Below are positions 34,562 to 42,265 of a stretch of DNA of 64,000 nt, in pieces. The notes under the pieces are model-generated. The model was given only the letters and a program-made list of their open reading frames with translations. It made no database searches and had not been told where the DNA came from. Positions within the stretch are counted from its first letter, which is position 1. Every line of letters begins with the position of its first letter. Location of the stretch: NCBI RefSeq assembly GCF_009793335.1, contig NZ_WING01000001.1:4774001-4838000 (forward strand), written 5' to 3'. The position numbers and the translations under genes were made by a program. The stretch is from Actinomadura sp. J1-007 (GTDB taxonomy: Bacteria > Actinomycetota > Actinomycetes > Streptosporangiales > Streptosporangiaceae).

Positions 34562-34885
34562 ATGAATTCAGACTCTCTACTCCTGGTCGCGATCCCGGTC
34601 GGCAGTGCTCTGTTCGCCGGGATCGTCACCTACGGGCTCGTCGGCCGTGGCTTCCGGGGCGGAGGCAGGGCGGCGGTCGCACTGGCCAGTGCCGCCCTTG
34701 TCGGAGTGGCATCCGTGTTCGTCCTCTACCTGGCGGTGGCCGCGTTCCTGGCGTGCATGGTCTTCTACTTGGTGGTGCGCTTCTTTCTCCGGCCCCCTCT
34801 CGCTCTCGTGCTGGCGGGGATCGTCCTCCTCGGCGGGCTGTCCACCGCCGTAATGATCATGGCCGTCGCGCTCAGTCGGATGTGA
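34562..34885 (+). CDS. Small membrane protein
   Basis: 107 residues with three strong hydrophobic segments (about 5-25, 37-73 perhaps as two helices, 81-105) and short charged loops. No family was recognised. ATG at 34562 follows AAGGAG 5 bp upstream. It stands alone between the SDR and the SMR exporter. Confidence 0.6.
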   Translation: MNSDSLLLVAIPVGSALFAGIVTYGLVGRGFRGGGRAAVALASAALVGVASVFVLYLAVAAFLACMVFYLVVRFFLRPPLALVLAGIVLLGGLSTAVMIMAVALSRM

Positions 34886-34997
34886 CGACGAGGCGCGGAC
34901 TTCGCGGCGGATAACGATAGGCCCAGCGGTGGTTCGTTGGATCAAGGTGGGATGTATGGGCTTCGGGAGTCTGGCTTCCGGGCCGGCGTTCCGGGGC

Positions 34998-35030
34998 GTC
35001 CTAGCCCGGGGTGGTGGCTCGGGCCAGGAC
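34998..35030. terminator. Hairpin overlapping the SMR gene end
   Basis: GTCCTAGCCCG pairs with CGGGCCAGGAC (one mismatch) around an 11-nt loop. It is nearly the same sequence as the hairpin at 28704-28737. The right arm lies within the last codons of the SMR gene and the left arm beyond its stop. Confidence 0.55.
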
Positions 35031-35321
35031 CAGGCCGCCGATGATGAGGGTCAGGGCGAGGGCGCGGCCCAGGGTCATGGGGTCGCGGTGGACGGCCATG
35101 CCGAGGGCGATCGCGCCGACCGCGCCGATGCCGGTGAAGACGGCGTAGGACGTTCCCACGGGGAGGGTCTTCATGGCGACGGACAGCAGGTAGATCGACA
35201 GGCCGCCGAGGGCGAAGCAGAGGAGCGTCGGCCAGGGGCGGGTGAAGTTGTCCGTCGGCTTGATGCTCTGCGAGAACGCGATCTCGACCAGTCCGGCGAG
35301 TCCGAGGACGATCCAGTTCAT
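35001..35321 (-). CDS. Small multidrug resistance (SMR) exporter
   Basis: 106-residue four-helix exporter. The essential membrane Glu is in LAGLVEIAFSQSIK (about residue 13), and YAVFTGIGAVGAIALG is the helix 3 signature. It works as a dimer with proton antiport to remove cationic or guanidinium compounds. The ATG at 35321 shares a base with the TGA of the azoreductase gene (TGATG), so the two are translated together. Confidence 0.9.
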   Translation of the reverse strand: MNWIVLGLAGLVEIAFSQSIKPTDNFTRPWPTLLCFALGGLSIYLLSVAMKTLPVGTSYAVFTGIGAVGAIALGMAVHRDPMTLGRALALTLIIGGLVLARATTPG

Positions 35322-35968
35322 CAGTAGTCCCGCGCGAGTTCGGCCGCCGCGCGGAGGGCCGCGGCGTACGACTCGTCGTGGGCCGCGCGGAAGCCGGCGA
35401 GGGCCGGGTCCACGCGGGAGTTGACGAGTTCGGCGTTGAGGAACGCGACGTCCTTCACCCCGTAGTGCCCGGCGAAGAAGTCGCGCAGCAGGGTCTCCTG
35501 GTGGTCGAACGGGGCCTTCGGCGTGCCGGGCGCGTACGAGCCGCCGCGGGCGGTGGCGACGACGAAGCGGCGGGGCGCGAGGTTCATCCGGGGGAACGTC
35601 ACCTGGTCGATCCACGCCTTGAGCGACGCCGGGACCGTGTAGTTGTACATCGGCGAGGCGATCAGCACGACGTCGGCGGCGACCAGCTCTTCGAGGAGGG
35701 GTTCGAGGACGGCCCACGCGGCCTTCTGGGCCGGGGTGCGGGCCGCCTCCTTGAGGCGGGGGAGCTCGGTGATCCCGGACTCCAGGACGTTGTCGCAGAT
35801 CTCCGTCCAGGCCTCGGTGATCAGGGGGACCGGGTCGGCGGCCAGGTCGCGGTACAGGTGCAGGCCGCCGGGGTGCTTCTCCCGCCAGGACGCGGCGAAC
35901 GCGTCCCCCACCTCGCGGCTGACGGAGGCGCGGCGGGCGCTGGAATCCAGGTGCAGCAGGGCGGGCAT
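35321..35968 (-). CDS. azoR: FMN-dependent NADH-azoreductase
   Basis: 215-residue flavodoxin-like quinone/azo reductase: N-terminal HLDSSARRASVSRE (FMN phosphate loop), SPMYNYTVPASLKAWIDQV (about 104-122, the flavin-binding stretch) and ARGGSY. It carries out two-electron reduction of quinones, azo compounds or nitroaromatics. It forms an operon with the SMR exporter and is divergent from a TetR gene; two matching palindromes lie in the shared 88-bp gap. Confidence 0.92.
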   Translation of the reverse strand: MPALLHLDSSARRASVSREVGDAFAASWREKHPGGLHLYRDLAADPVPLITEAWTEICDNVLESGITELPRLKEAARTPAQKAAWAVLEPLLEELVAADVVLIASPMYNYTVPASLKAWIDQVTFPRMNLAPRRFVVATARGGSYAPGTPKAPFDHQETLLRDFFAGHYGVKDVAFLNAELVNSRVDPALAGFRAAHDESYAAALRAAAELARDY

Positions 35969-35983
35969 GGCGGCTCCTCAAGT

Positions 35984-35996
35984 GGACGTCGTGTCC
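35984..35996. promoter_or_regulatory. TetR operator candidate 1 (GGAC-N5-GTCC)
   Basis: GGACGTCGTGTCC, 15 bp before the azoreductase start. The same palindrome with a different spacer occurs 33 bp away, and both sit between the divergent azoreductase and TetR genes. The duplicate sites make operator function likely. Confidence 0.6.
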
Positions 35997-36016
35997 GGAT
36001 GACTGTAGGCACAAGC

Positions 36017-36029
36017 GGACGCGTTGTCC
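36017..36029. promoter_or_regulatory. TetR operator candidate 2 (GGAC-N5-GTCC)
   Basis: GGACGCGTTGTCC, 27 bp before the TetR start. It matches candidate 1 in both half-sites. The 33-bp centre-to-centre distance is about three helical turns, which would place two dimers on the same DNA face. Confidence 0.6.
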
Positions 36030-36056
36030 ATTTATTCCAGGGGTACAGTCCCCGGC

Positions 36057-36650
36057 ATGGACGAGCTGCTCGCCGGGAAGGAGCCCCGGCCGCGCGAGCG
36101 GGCGGACGCCGCCCGCAACCGGGCGAAGGTGCTCGACGCCGCGGCCGGGCTGTTCGCCTCCCGCGACCCGCGCGCGGTGACCATGGACGACATCGCCAAG
36201 GCCGCGGGCGTCGGGCGCGGCACCCTCTACCGGCGGTATCCCGACACGACGTCGATCGCGCTGGCCCTGCTGGACGAGCACGAGCGCGGGCTCCAGGAGA
36301 AGCTGCTCCGGGGCGAGCCGCCTCTCGGTCCGGGCGCGCCTCCGGGGGAACGGCTCGCCGCGTTCTACGAGGCCATGGTCGATCTGCTCGACGCGCACAT
36401 CGACCTGGTGCTCGGCGCGGAGGCGGGCGGGGAGCGGCTGACGACCGGGGCGTACGGGTTCTGGCGCGCGCACGTCCGCGCCCTACTGGCCGAGGCGAAC
36501 GTTCCCGAGCCGGACGTGATGGCGGACGTCCTGCTGGCCCCGCTGGCGTCCGAGGTCTACGCCCACCAGCGCGAACGGGGCCAGACTTCCCAACGGATCA
36601 AGGCGGCCCTGCGGCGGCTGGCGCTGGCGGCCACGGGCGAAGGCCGTTAG
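36057..36650 (+). CDS. TetR/AcrR family regulator
   Basis: 197 residues with an N-terminal TetR HTH (VLDAAAGLFASRDPRAVTMD, IAKAAGVGRGTLYRRYPD at about 46-63) and a TetR C-terminal ligand domain. It is divergent from the azoreductase-SMR operon with duplicate GGAC-N5-GTCC palindromes between, so it very likely represses that operon and itself. ATG at 36057 is preceded by AGGGG. Confidence 0.9.
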   Translation: MDELLAGKEPRPRERADAARNRAKVLDAAAGLFASRDPRAVTMDDIAKAAGVGRGTLYRRYPDTTSIALALLDEHERGLQEKLLRGEPPLGPGAPPGERLAAFYEAMVDLLDAHIDLVLGAEAGGERLTTGAYGFWRAHVRALLAEANVPEPDVMADVLLAPLASEVYAHQRERGQTSQRIKAALRRLALAATGEGR

Positions 36651-36766
36651 GCGAGGCTCTTGCCCATGGCCTCTTCCCACTCCTGGCCGCTGGTCGTGGG
36701 GCGCGACGTACCACTTGGACTTGCCTCTGCTGAAGCCACTTCTGATCGCCCTCATTTGCGGGCAAC

Positions 36767-37258
36767 CTATCGCCGGAAGCGGGTGGAACGGTGGGGTCGG
36801 CCGGTCTCGGTCGCGAGGAGGGGGGTGATCGCTTGCAGGAGGTTCGGGGGTTCGAGGGCCTTGAGGGTGGCGATGGCCGGGGGTGGGAGCCAGGAGGCGC
36901 CCGCGTACGTGTCGTTCTCCTCCGGGGTGAACGCGGCGGGGGCCACGGCGGGCGTGTCGGGGAAGCGGGCCAGGTAGAACGGCTCGGTTTTCACGTAATG
37001 GCGGCCCAGCCAGTGGAAATCGCGCACCACCGGGACACTGATGTCTTGGACGGCCTCGCCGGGGAGGCCGGTTTCCTCGAAAAGCTCGCGGCGGGCCGCG
37101 TCCAGCGGGGTCTCCATGGATTCGACGCCGCCGCCCGGGGGCTCCCAGAAGAGACGGCCGGAAACGGGGTCGTGCCATTGCAGGAGCAGAATCCGGTCGG
37201 ACGGGTCCACGCAGATGATGCGTACGGCCGGACGGTCCGACGGCGTCTCGTCGCTCAT
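36767..37258 (-). CDS. NUDIX hydrolase
   Basis: 163 residues with a complete Nudix box GGVESMETPLDAARRELFEETGL, shown here in two parts: GGVESMETPLDAAR then RELFEETGL (about 44-66). It hydrolyses a nucleoside diphosphate-X compound; specificity is unknown. ATG at 37258 follows GGGAGGAG. The 116 bp between it and the TetR gene hold no supported gene. Confidence 0.9.
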   Translation of the reverse strand: MSDETPSDRPAVRIICVDPSDRILLLQWHDPVSGRLFWEPPGGGVESMETPLDAARRELFEETGLPGEAVQDISVPVVRDFHWLGRHYVKTEPFYLARFPDTPAVAPAAFTPEENDTYAGASWLPPPAIATLKALEPPNLLQAITPLLATETGRPHRSTRFRR

Positions 37259-37487
37259 GCGCACTCCTCCCAAGGGCTCGTACGGGCTCCATCGTGGGGG
37301 ACGGGGCGGACCGGCAGCGGCGGCAGGGTGCGCGAAGTAAGCTCGTAGCCCTCACCCAGGACGGCTCCGGAGTCGATCTTCGGGCCGGTGAGCTGCCGCT
37401 TCGCGGTGCCGAGGCGGCCGGGCCGCGCCCCCGCGGGCCCTCGCCCGCGCGGAGTCCTGGACCCCTGAATCCCAGCCGAAAGCGACC

Positions 37488-38354
37488 GTGACCGTGCAGA
37501 CCGCCCCTACCGAGTACGTGCTGACGCTCTCCTGCCCCGACCGGCCCGGCATCGTCGCCGCCGTGTCCGGGCTGCTCGCCGAGCGCGGCTGCAACATCCT
37601 GGAGAGCCAGCAGTTCAGCGACCGCGACAGCGGCGTGTTCTTCATGCGCGTGCAGTTCGCGGCGCTGCCCGACACCGACGAGGACGAGCTGCGCGGCTCG
37701 TTCGGTGCCCTCGCGCCCGAGCTCGGCCTGGAGTTCGAGCTGCACGGCACCGCCGTCCGGCCGCGCGTGCTGATCATGGTGTCGAAGGGCGGGCACTGCC
37801 TGAACGACCTGCTGTACCGGCAGCGGTCCGGGCTGCTCGACGTCGAGGTGGTCGCGGTCGTGTCCAACCACCCCGACCTGCGCCCGCTCACCCAGTCGTA
37901 CGGGATCGACTACCACCACCTGCCCGCCGGGCCCGGCGGCAAGGCCGCGCAGGAGGCCGAGGTGCTCACCCTGGTCGAGCACTACCGCGCCGACCTGGTC
38001 GTGCTGGCCCGCTACATGCAGATCCTGTCCGACGGCTTCTGCGCCAAGCTGCCCGGCCGGGTGATCAACATCCACCACTCGTTCCTACCGAGCTTCAAGG
38101 GCGCGCGGCCGTACCACCAGGCGCACGCGCGGGGCGTGAAGCTGATCGGCGCGACCGCCCACTACGTCACCGCCGACCTGGACGAGGGCCCGATCATCGA
38201 GCAGGAGGTCGCGCGCGTCGACCACACGCACAGCCCCGAGGAACTGGTCGCGGTCGGCCGCGACGTGGAGTGCCTCGCGCTCGCCCGCGCCGTCCGGTGG
38301 CACGCCGAGCACCGCGTCCTGCTGAACGGCGACCGCACCGTGGTCTTCCGCTGA
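37488..38354 (+). CDS. purU: Formyltetrahydrofolate deformylase
   Basis: 288 residues: N-terminal ACT domain (CPDRPGIVAAVSGLLAERGCNI, residues about 16-37) and C-terminal formyltransferase-like domain with VINIHHSFLPSFKGARPYHQ and the catalytic Asp in YVTADLDEGP. Releases formate and THF from 10-formyl-THF, balancing one-carbon pools and supplying formate for purines. GTG at 37488 is used; a second GTG six bases on is equally possible. The 229 bp before it show no riboswitch that I can recognise. Confidence 0.95.
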   Translation: MTVQTAPTEYVLTLSCPDRPGIVAAVSGLLAERGCNILESQQFSDRDSGVFFMRVQFAALPDTDEDELRGSFGALAPELGLEFELHGTAVRPRVLIMVSKGGHCLNDLLYRQRSGLLDVEVVAVVSNHPDLRPLTQSYGIDYHHLPAGPGGKAAQEAEVLTLVEHYRADLVVLARYMQILSDGFCAKLPGRVINIHHSFLPSFKGARPYHQAHARGVKLIGATAHYVTADLDEGPIIEQEVARVDHTHSPEELVAVGRDVECLALARAVRWHAEHRVLLNGDRTVVFR

Positions 38355-38388
38355 CCTCCACGGGGCCGTCCGGGCGGGTCAGCGTACG

Positions 38389-38640
38389 ACGCGGTACCAG
38401 CACCTCGTCGAGGAGGCCCGCCTCGACGCACTGCCCGGCGACGTTCGCGCCCAGCACGTTGACGTAGCGGTCACCGGCGGCGGCCTTGGCGTCCGCGACC
38501 GCCGTCCCAAGGTCGCCGGCGAACGTGACGCCCGGCTCCGGCCCGGCCGGCGGCCGATGCGTCAGGACGAACACCGGCCCGTCGTACCGCCCGCCGAACG
38601 CGCCCTCCTGGTCGGTGCCCTTGTTCGGGTCGTCGCCCCG
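38389..38640 (-). pseudogene. Internal fragment of a RibD-C/dihydrofolate-reductase-like gene
   Basis: About 84 residues matching the middle of the deaminase/reductase (RibD C-terminal) family: GDDPNKGTDQEGAFGG, GPVFVLTHRPP and VNVLGANVAGQCVEAGLLDEVL. The first 80 or so residues are missing and the match stops abruptly after EVLV, followed by unrelated Arg-rich sequence. This is a deletion remnant, not a single-base frameshift. Confidence 0.7.
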
Positions 38641-38694
38641 ATGGAGGCGGGGGGAGATCGCATCATACATTCGATACTAAATGATAGCTCTTGT

Positions 38695-38714
38695 CATATA
38701 CGATTTCGTGTATG
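38695..38714. promoter_or_regulatory. Palindrome in an AT-rich promoter region
   Basis: CATATACG-ATTT-CGTGTATG (one mismatch) lies in the only strongly AT-rich stretch of this part (about 38660-38720), 50 bp before the DUF485-like gene. It has the size of a TetR or GntR operator for the symporter operon. Which regulator would bind it is unknown; none is adjacent. Confidence 0.45.
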
Positions 38715-38763
38715 TAGTGTCCGGCCAACGATGTCCCATGCGGCGGCGAAGGAGGCGGACTCC

Positions 38764-39111
38764 ATGACGGACCCCCACGAGGCGCGCTCTCCACGGGCGC
38801 GCCCCGCTGAGGCGCGGCACCCCGGAAGACCCCTGGACGGACGCGACGCCGAGATCGCGCGGCACAAGCGGGTGGTGCTGGCGTCGGCGGGCGCGACCGT
38901 CGCGGCGTTCATGGCGTTCCCCCTGCTGACGCTGTTCACCGGGGCGCTGGACGGCGTCGCGGGCGGCGTCGGCGCCGGGTACGCCGCGGGCCTGGTCGTG
39001 ATCATCGGGCCCGTCGCCGGCGCGACCGCCTACCGGCGCTGGGCCTCCCGCGCCGAGGCCGCGCCGGGGCCCGGCGCCGGGGCGCGCGTGGACCCGGGGG
39101 CGGGACGGTGA
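38764..39111 (+). CDS. DUF485-like small membrane protein
   Basis: 115 residues: a charged N-terminal tail, two membrane helices (about 40-60 and 68-88) and an Ala/Gly/Pro C-terminal tail. Small two-helix proteins of this kind (DUF485 or similar) typically precede ActP-type symporter genes, as this one does with a GTGA overlap. AAGGAGG lies 9 bp before the ATG at 38764. Presumed to be an accessory subunit of the transporter. Confidence 0.75.
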   Translation: MTDPHEARSPRARPAEARHPGRPLDGRDAEIARHKRVVLASAGATVAAFMAFPLLTLFTGALDGVAGGVGAGYAAGLVVIIGPVAGATAYRRWASRAEAAPGPGAGARVDPGAGR

Positions 39112-40637
39112 ACGGCACGGCGGTGACGATCGTGCTGCTCCTGATCGCGGTGACGCTGGCGCTGACGGCGCGGGCGGCGCGGCGCAACCGCAGCACCGAC
39201 GACCACTACGTCGCGGGCGGCCGGATCGGCGGCCTCCAGAACGGGCTCGCGCTCGCGGGCGACCAGCTCTCGGCCGCGTCGTTCCTCGGCATCACCGGGG
39301 CGGTGGCGCTGACCGGGTTCAACGGGTTCTACCTGGCCGTCGGCGTGCCCGCCGCGTACCTGCTGATGCTGATGGTGATCGCCGAGCCGCTGCGCAACCT
39401 CGGCCGCTACACCCTCGCCGACGCGGTCGCGGCGCGGTTCGAGGGGCGCGGGCTGCGCACCGCGATGGCCGTCGCCACGCTGGTGATCAGCATCATCTAC
39501 ATGGTGATCCAGTTCGTCGGGGCCGGGCTGCTCGCGCAACTGCTGCTCGGCGTGGACTTCCCGGTCGCGGTGGTGGTGATCGGCGCGCTGATGACCGTCT
39601 ACATCCTGATCGGCGGGATGGTCGGAACGACCTACATCCAGGTGTTCAAGGCCGTCGTGCTGATCGTCACCGTGAGCGTGCTGCTCGTCCTGGTCACCGC
39701 GAAGACCGGCGGGAACCCGCTCGGGGCCATGCGGGACGCGGCCGACCGGTTCGGCGACGGGGTGATCGCGCCCGCGCACGGCGACACGACCAAGGCCGTC
39801 GACACGGTGTCGCTGACGCTCGGCATGGTGCTCGGCATGATGGGCCTGCCGCACGTGATGGTGCGGTTCCTGACCGTCCGGGACGGGCGCGCGGCCCGCG
39901 ACTCCGCCCAGGTCGCCATGTGGATCTTCGCGGTGTTCTTCGCCGTGCTGCCCGTCTTCGGGTACGCCGCGCTGAACCTGGTCGGCCGCGCGAAGATCGT
40001 CGGGGACAACAAGGCCGGCAACCTCGCCGCGCCGAGGCTGGCCGAGGAGATCGGCGGCAACCTGCTGTTCTCGGTCACCGCGGCGGTGGTGATGGTGACG
40101 ATCCTCGCGGTGCTGGCGGGCCTCGCCATCGCCTCGTCCGGCGCGATCGCGCACGACCTCTACACGACCGTGCTGAAGCGCGGCGAGGTGTCCCCGCGCG
40201 GCCAGCTCCTCGTCGGCCGGATCGCCGGGGTCGCGATCTCCGTCGTGGCGATCCTCGTGGCGCTCTGGGCGAAGGAGCTGAACATCGCGTTCCTCGGGAA
40301 CGTGGCGTTCGCGGTCGCGGCGAGCACGACCACGCCGGTGCTGGTCCTCACCATCTACTGGAGCGGCCTCAACCGGTACGGGGCGGTCGCCGGGCTGGTC
40401 GGCGGGCTCGTCTCGTCCGTCGGGCTCGTCCTGGTCGGGCCGGACGTGCTGGGCGACGACCACCTGTTCCCGCTGTCGATCCCGGCGCTGCTGACGGTGC
40501 CGTTCGGGTTCCTGTGCGCGTGGGCGGCGAGCGTGGCGACCCGCGGCCGGGCGGAGGCCGCGGGCGCCCCGTACCGGGAGCTCGCGCGCAGGGCGTTCCC
40601 CGACGGACGTCAGACGCCCGCGGGCTCCGGCGTCTGA
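39108..40637 (+). CDS. Sodium/solute symporter (ActP-like cation acetate symporter)
   Basis: 509 residues of the SSS family with about 13 helices. DDHYVAGGRIGGLQNGLALAG (about 27-47, printed as DDHYVAGGRIGG plus LQNGLALAG) and ASFLGITGAVALTGFNGFYL are typical of ActP, which takes up acetate and related short acids with Na+ or H+. GTG at 39108 overlaps the preceding small gene (GTGA). The last 28 bp overlap the convergent dctA gene. Confidence 0.87.
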   Translation: MNGTAVTIVLLLIAVTLALTARAARRNRSTDDHYVAGGRIGGLQNGLALAGDQLSAASFLGITGAVALTGFNGFYLAVGVPAAYLLMLMVIAEPLRNLGRYTLADAVAARFEGRGLRTAMAVATLVISIIYMVIQFVGAGLLAQLLLGVDFPVAVVVIGALMTVYILIGGMVGTTYIQVFKAVVLIVTVSVLLVLVTAKTGGNPLGAMRDAADRFGDGVIAPAHGDTTKAVDTVSLTLGMVLGMMGLPHVMVRFLTVRDGRAARDSAQVAMWIFAVFFAVLPVFGYAALNLVGRAKIVGDNKAGNLAAPRLAEEIGGNLLFSVTAAVVMVTILAVLAGLAIASSGAIAHDLYTTVLKRGEVSPRGQLLVGRIAGVAISVVAILVALWAKELNIAFLGNVAFAVAASTTTPVLVLTIYWSGLNRYGAVAGLVGGLVSSVGLVLVGPDVLGDDHLFPLSIPALLTVPFGFLCAWAASVATRGRAEAAGAPYRELARRAFPDGRQTPAGSGV

Positions 40638-42043
40638 CCGCCCCCGCCGGCGGGCCCGGGCCCAGTGCCCTGCCCGCCGGCGGGCCCGGGCCCGGCGTCC
40701 GGCCCCTCGGCGTCCTTGCGGGGGGCGTCGTCCAGGAGGGTCTCCTCGTTGAACGGCTCGTGGCCCGCCAGGACGCGGCGGGCCCGTTCGGCGTCGAGTT
40801 CGCCGGTCCAGGAGCCGATCACGACGGTGGCGACGGCGTTGCCCGCGAAGTTGGTCAGCGCGCGGGCCTCGGACATGAACCGGTCGATGCCGATGATGAA
40901 GCCGACGCCGTCCACCAGGGCGGGCTTGTGCGATTGCAGGCCGCCCGCGAGGGTGGCCAGCCCCGCGCCGCTGACGCCCGCGGCCCCCTTCGAGGCGACG
41001 ATCATGAACAGCAGCAGCGGGATCTGCGCGCCGACCGACAGCGGCTCGTCCTGGGCCGAGGCGATGAACAGCGTGGCCATCGTCAGGTAGATCGCGGTGC
41101 CGTCCAGGTTGAACGAGTAGCCGGTCGGGACGGTGATGCCGACGACGGGGCGGCTGACGCCCAGGTGCTCCATCTTGGCGATCAGGCGCGGCAGCGCCGA
41201 CTCCGACGAGGAGGTGGACAGGATCAGCAGGAACTCGCGGGCCAGGTAGCGCAGCAGGTGCCAGATGCTCATCCGCGCGCCCAGCCACAGCACCGCGCCC
41301 AGCACGATTCCGATGAACAGCACGCAGGTCAGGTAGAAGCCGAGCATGATCACCGCGAGGCTGCGCAGCGCGGACCAGCCGGTCTCGCCCACCACGGCGG
41401 CGATCGCGCCGAACGCCCCGACCGGCGCCGCCCACATGATCATCGCCAGGATCCGGAACACCCAGCGCTGCATCAGCTCCACGCCCCGCAGCACGGGCGC
41501 CCCGGCGGGACCGAGCTGCTGGACGGCGAACCCGGCCAGCAGCGCGACCAGCAGCGTCTGGAGCACCTGGCCCTCGGTCAGCGCCGACACCAGCGTGGTG
41601 GGGATGATCCCCAGCAGGAAGTCGGTCGTCCCCTCCGCGCCCTCGGCCTGCTCGTGCGCGCTCGCCGCCGAGGACGGGTCCAGGTGCAGCCCCTCGCCGG
41701 GGTGCAGGACGTTGCCGACGGCCAGGCCGATCGCCAGCGCGAACGTCGACATCACCAGGAAGTAGACGATGGCGATCACGCCGACCTTGCCGACCTTCGC
41801 CGCCCGCGCGACCGACCCGATCCCGAGCACGATCGTGCAGAAGATGATCGGCGAGATCATCATCTTGATCAGGTTGACGAACCCGGTGCCGAGCGGCTTG
41901 AGTTCCTTCGCGAAGTCCGGCGCGGCGATCCCCACGGCGATGCCCAGCACCACCGCGGCCACCACCGCCAGATACAGGTAGTGCACGCGATCCCGGCGGG
42001 ACCGCGCCGGTGCGGTCTCACCGCCGTCCGGGGCAGCGGCCAC
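40610..42043 (-). CDS. dctA: Dicarboxylate/proton or sodium symporter DctA
   Basis: 477-residue DAACS family transporter for C4-dicarboxylates. The Ser-rich hairpin STSSSESALPRLIAKME, TVPTGYSFNLDGTAIYLTMA, GAAGVSGAGLATLA and the ligand segment ALTNFAGNAVATVV are all present. GTG at 42043 follows GAGGAGG by 7 bp. The C-terminal tail is Gly/Pro rich and built from a 21-bp direct repeat. It is divergent from a CitA-type kinase gene, so induction by an external carboxylate is likely. Confidence 0.93.
   Translation of the reverse strand: MAAAPDGGETAPARSRRDRVHYLYLAVVAAVVLGIAVGIAAPDFAKELKPLGTGFVNLIKMMISPIIFCTIVLGIGSVARAAKVGKVGVIAIVYFLVMSTFALAIGLAVGNVLHPGEGLHLDPSSAASAHEQAEGAEGTTDFLLGIIPTTLVSALTEGQVLQTLLVALLAGFAVQQLGPAGAPVLRGVELMQRWVFRILAMIMWAAPVGAFGAIAAVVGETGWSALRSLAVIMLGFYLTCVLFIGIVLGAVLWLGARMSIWHLLRYLAREFLLILSTSSSESALPRLIAKMEHLGVSRPVVGITVPTGYSFNLDGTAIYLTMATLFIASAQDEPLSVGAQIPLLLFMIVASKGAAGVSGAGLATLAGGLQSHKPALVDGVGFIIGIDRFMSEARALTNFAGNAVATVVIGSWTGELDAERARRVLAGHEPFNEETLLDDAPRKDAEGPDAGPGPAGGQGTGPGPAGGGGQTPEPAGV
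40643..40693. repeat. Two 21-bp direct repeats in the dctA 3' end
   Basis: The same 21 bases (beginning CCCGCCGGCG, itself palindromic with GCCCGGGC) occur at 40643-40663 and 40673-40693. They encode the repeated GPGPAGG tail of DctA. Being strongly self-complementary and just beyond the actP stop, they may also act as a transcription terminator for that convergent gene. Confidence 0.65.
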
Positions 42044-42170
42044 GATGTCCTCCTCGTTCGGTGTCGCTCGTGGTTGGTCGTCGTTCGTCGTCGTCCGGTG
42101 TCGGGCGCGTCGGTCCGCGCTGTGCGCGCACGCCGTGCGGTGCGCGTCCGCCCGCGACTATGCGCCCCGC

Positions 42171-42206
42171 TGTGACCCCGGTCACGTTTGTGTACATTTC
42201 GTTCAC
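42171..42206. promoter_or_regulatory. CRP-like site and second palindrome between dctA and the kinase gene
   Basis: TGTGACCCCGGTCACG fits the GTGA-N6-TCAC consensus of CRP-family regulators (core 42172-42185) and is a perfect 6-2-6 palindrome. A second, imperfect palindrome GTGTAC-ATTTC-GTTCAC follows at 42190-42206. Both lie in the 222-bp divergent region and could respond to cAMP or the two-component system. Confidence 0.5.
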
Positions 42207-42265
42207 GGCGGAGACGGACGCCGGCGAGGGCGGACGGCGGCGGAGACGGGCCGGGGGTGGGACGG

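Noticed and set aside
36651..36766. Short frame ending SGQEWEEAMGKSLA on the minus strand
   Set aside because: The tail looks protein-like, but no start codon or Shine-Dalgarno could be found within the 116-bp gap, so it is not called.
37259..37487. THF or other riboswitch before purU
   Set aside because: I see no conserved aptamer core; the sequence is generic GC-rich leader.
39030..41435. 801-codon minus-strand frame across the symporter region
   Set aside because: The composition is Arg/His/Asp/Gly rich and antisense to two clear transporter genes; a high-GC shadow frame.
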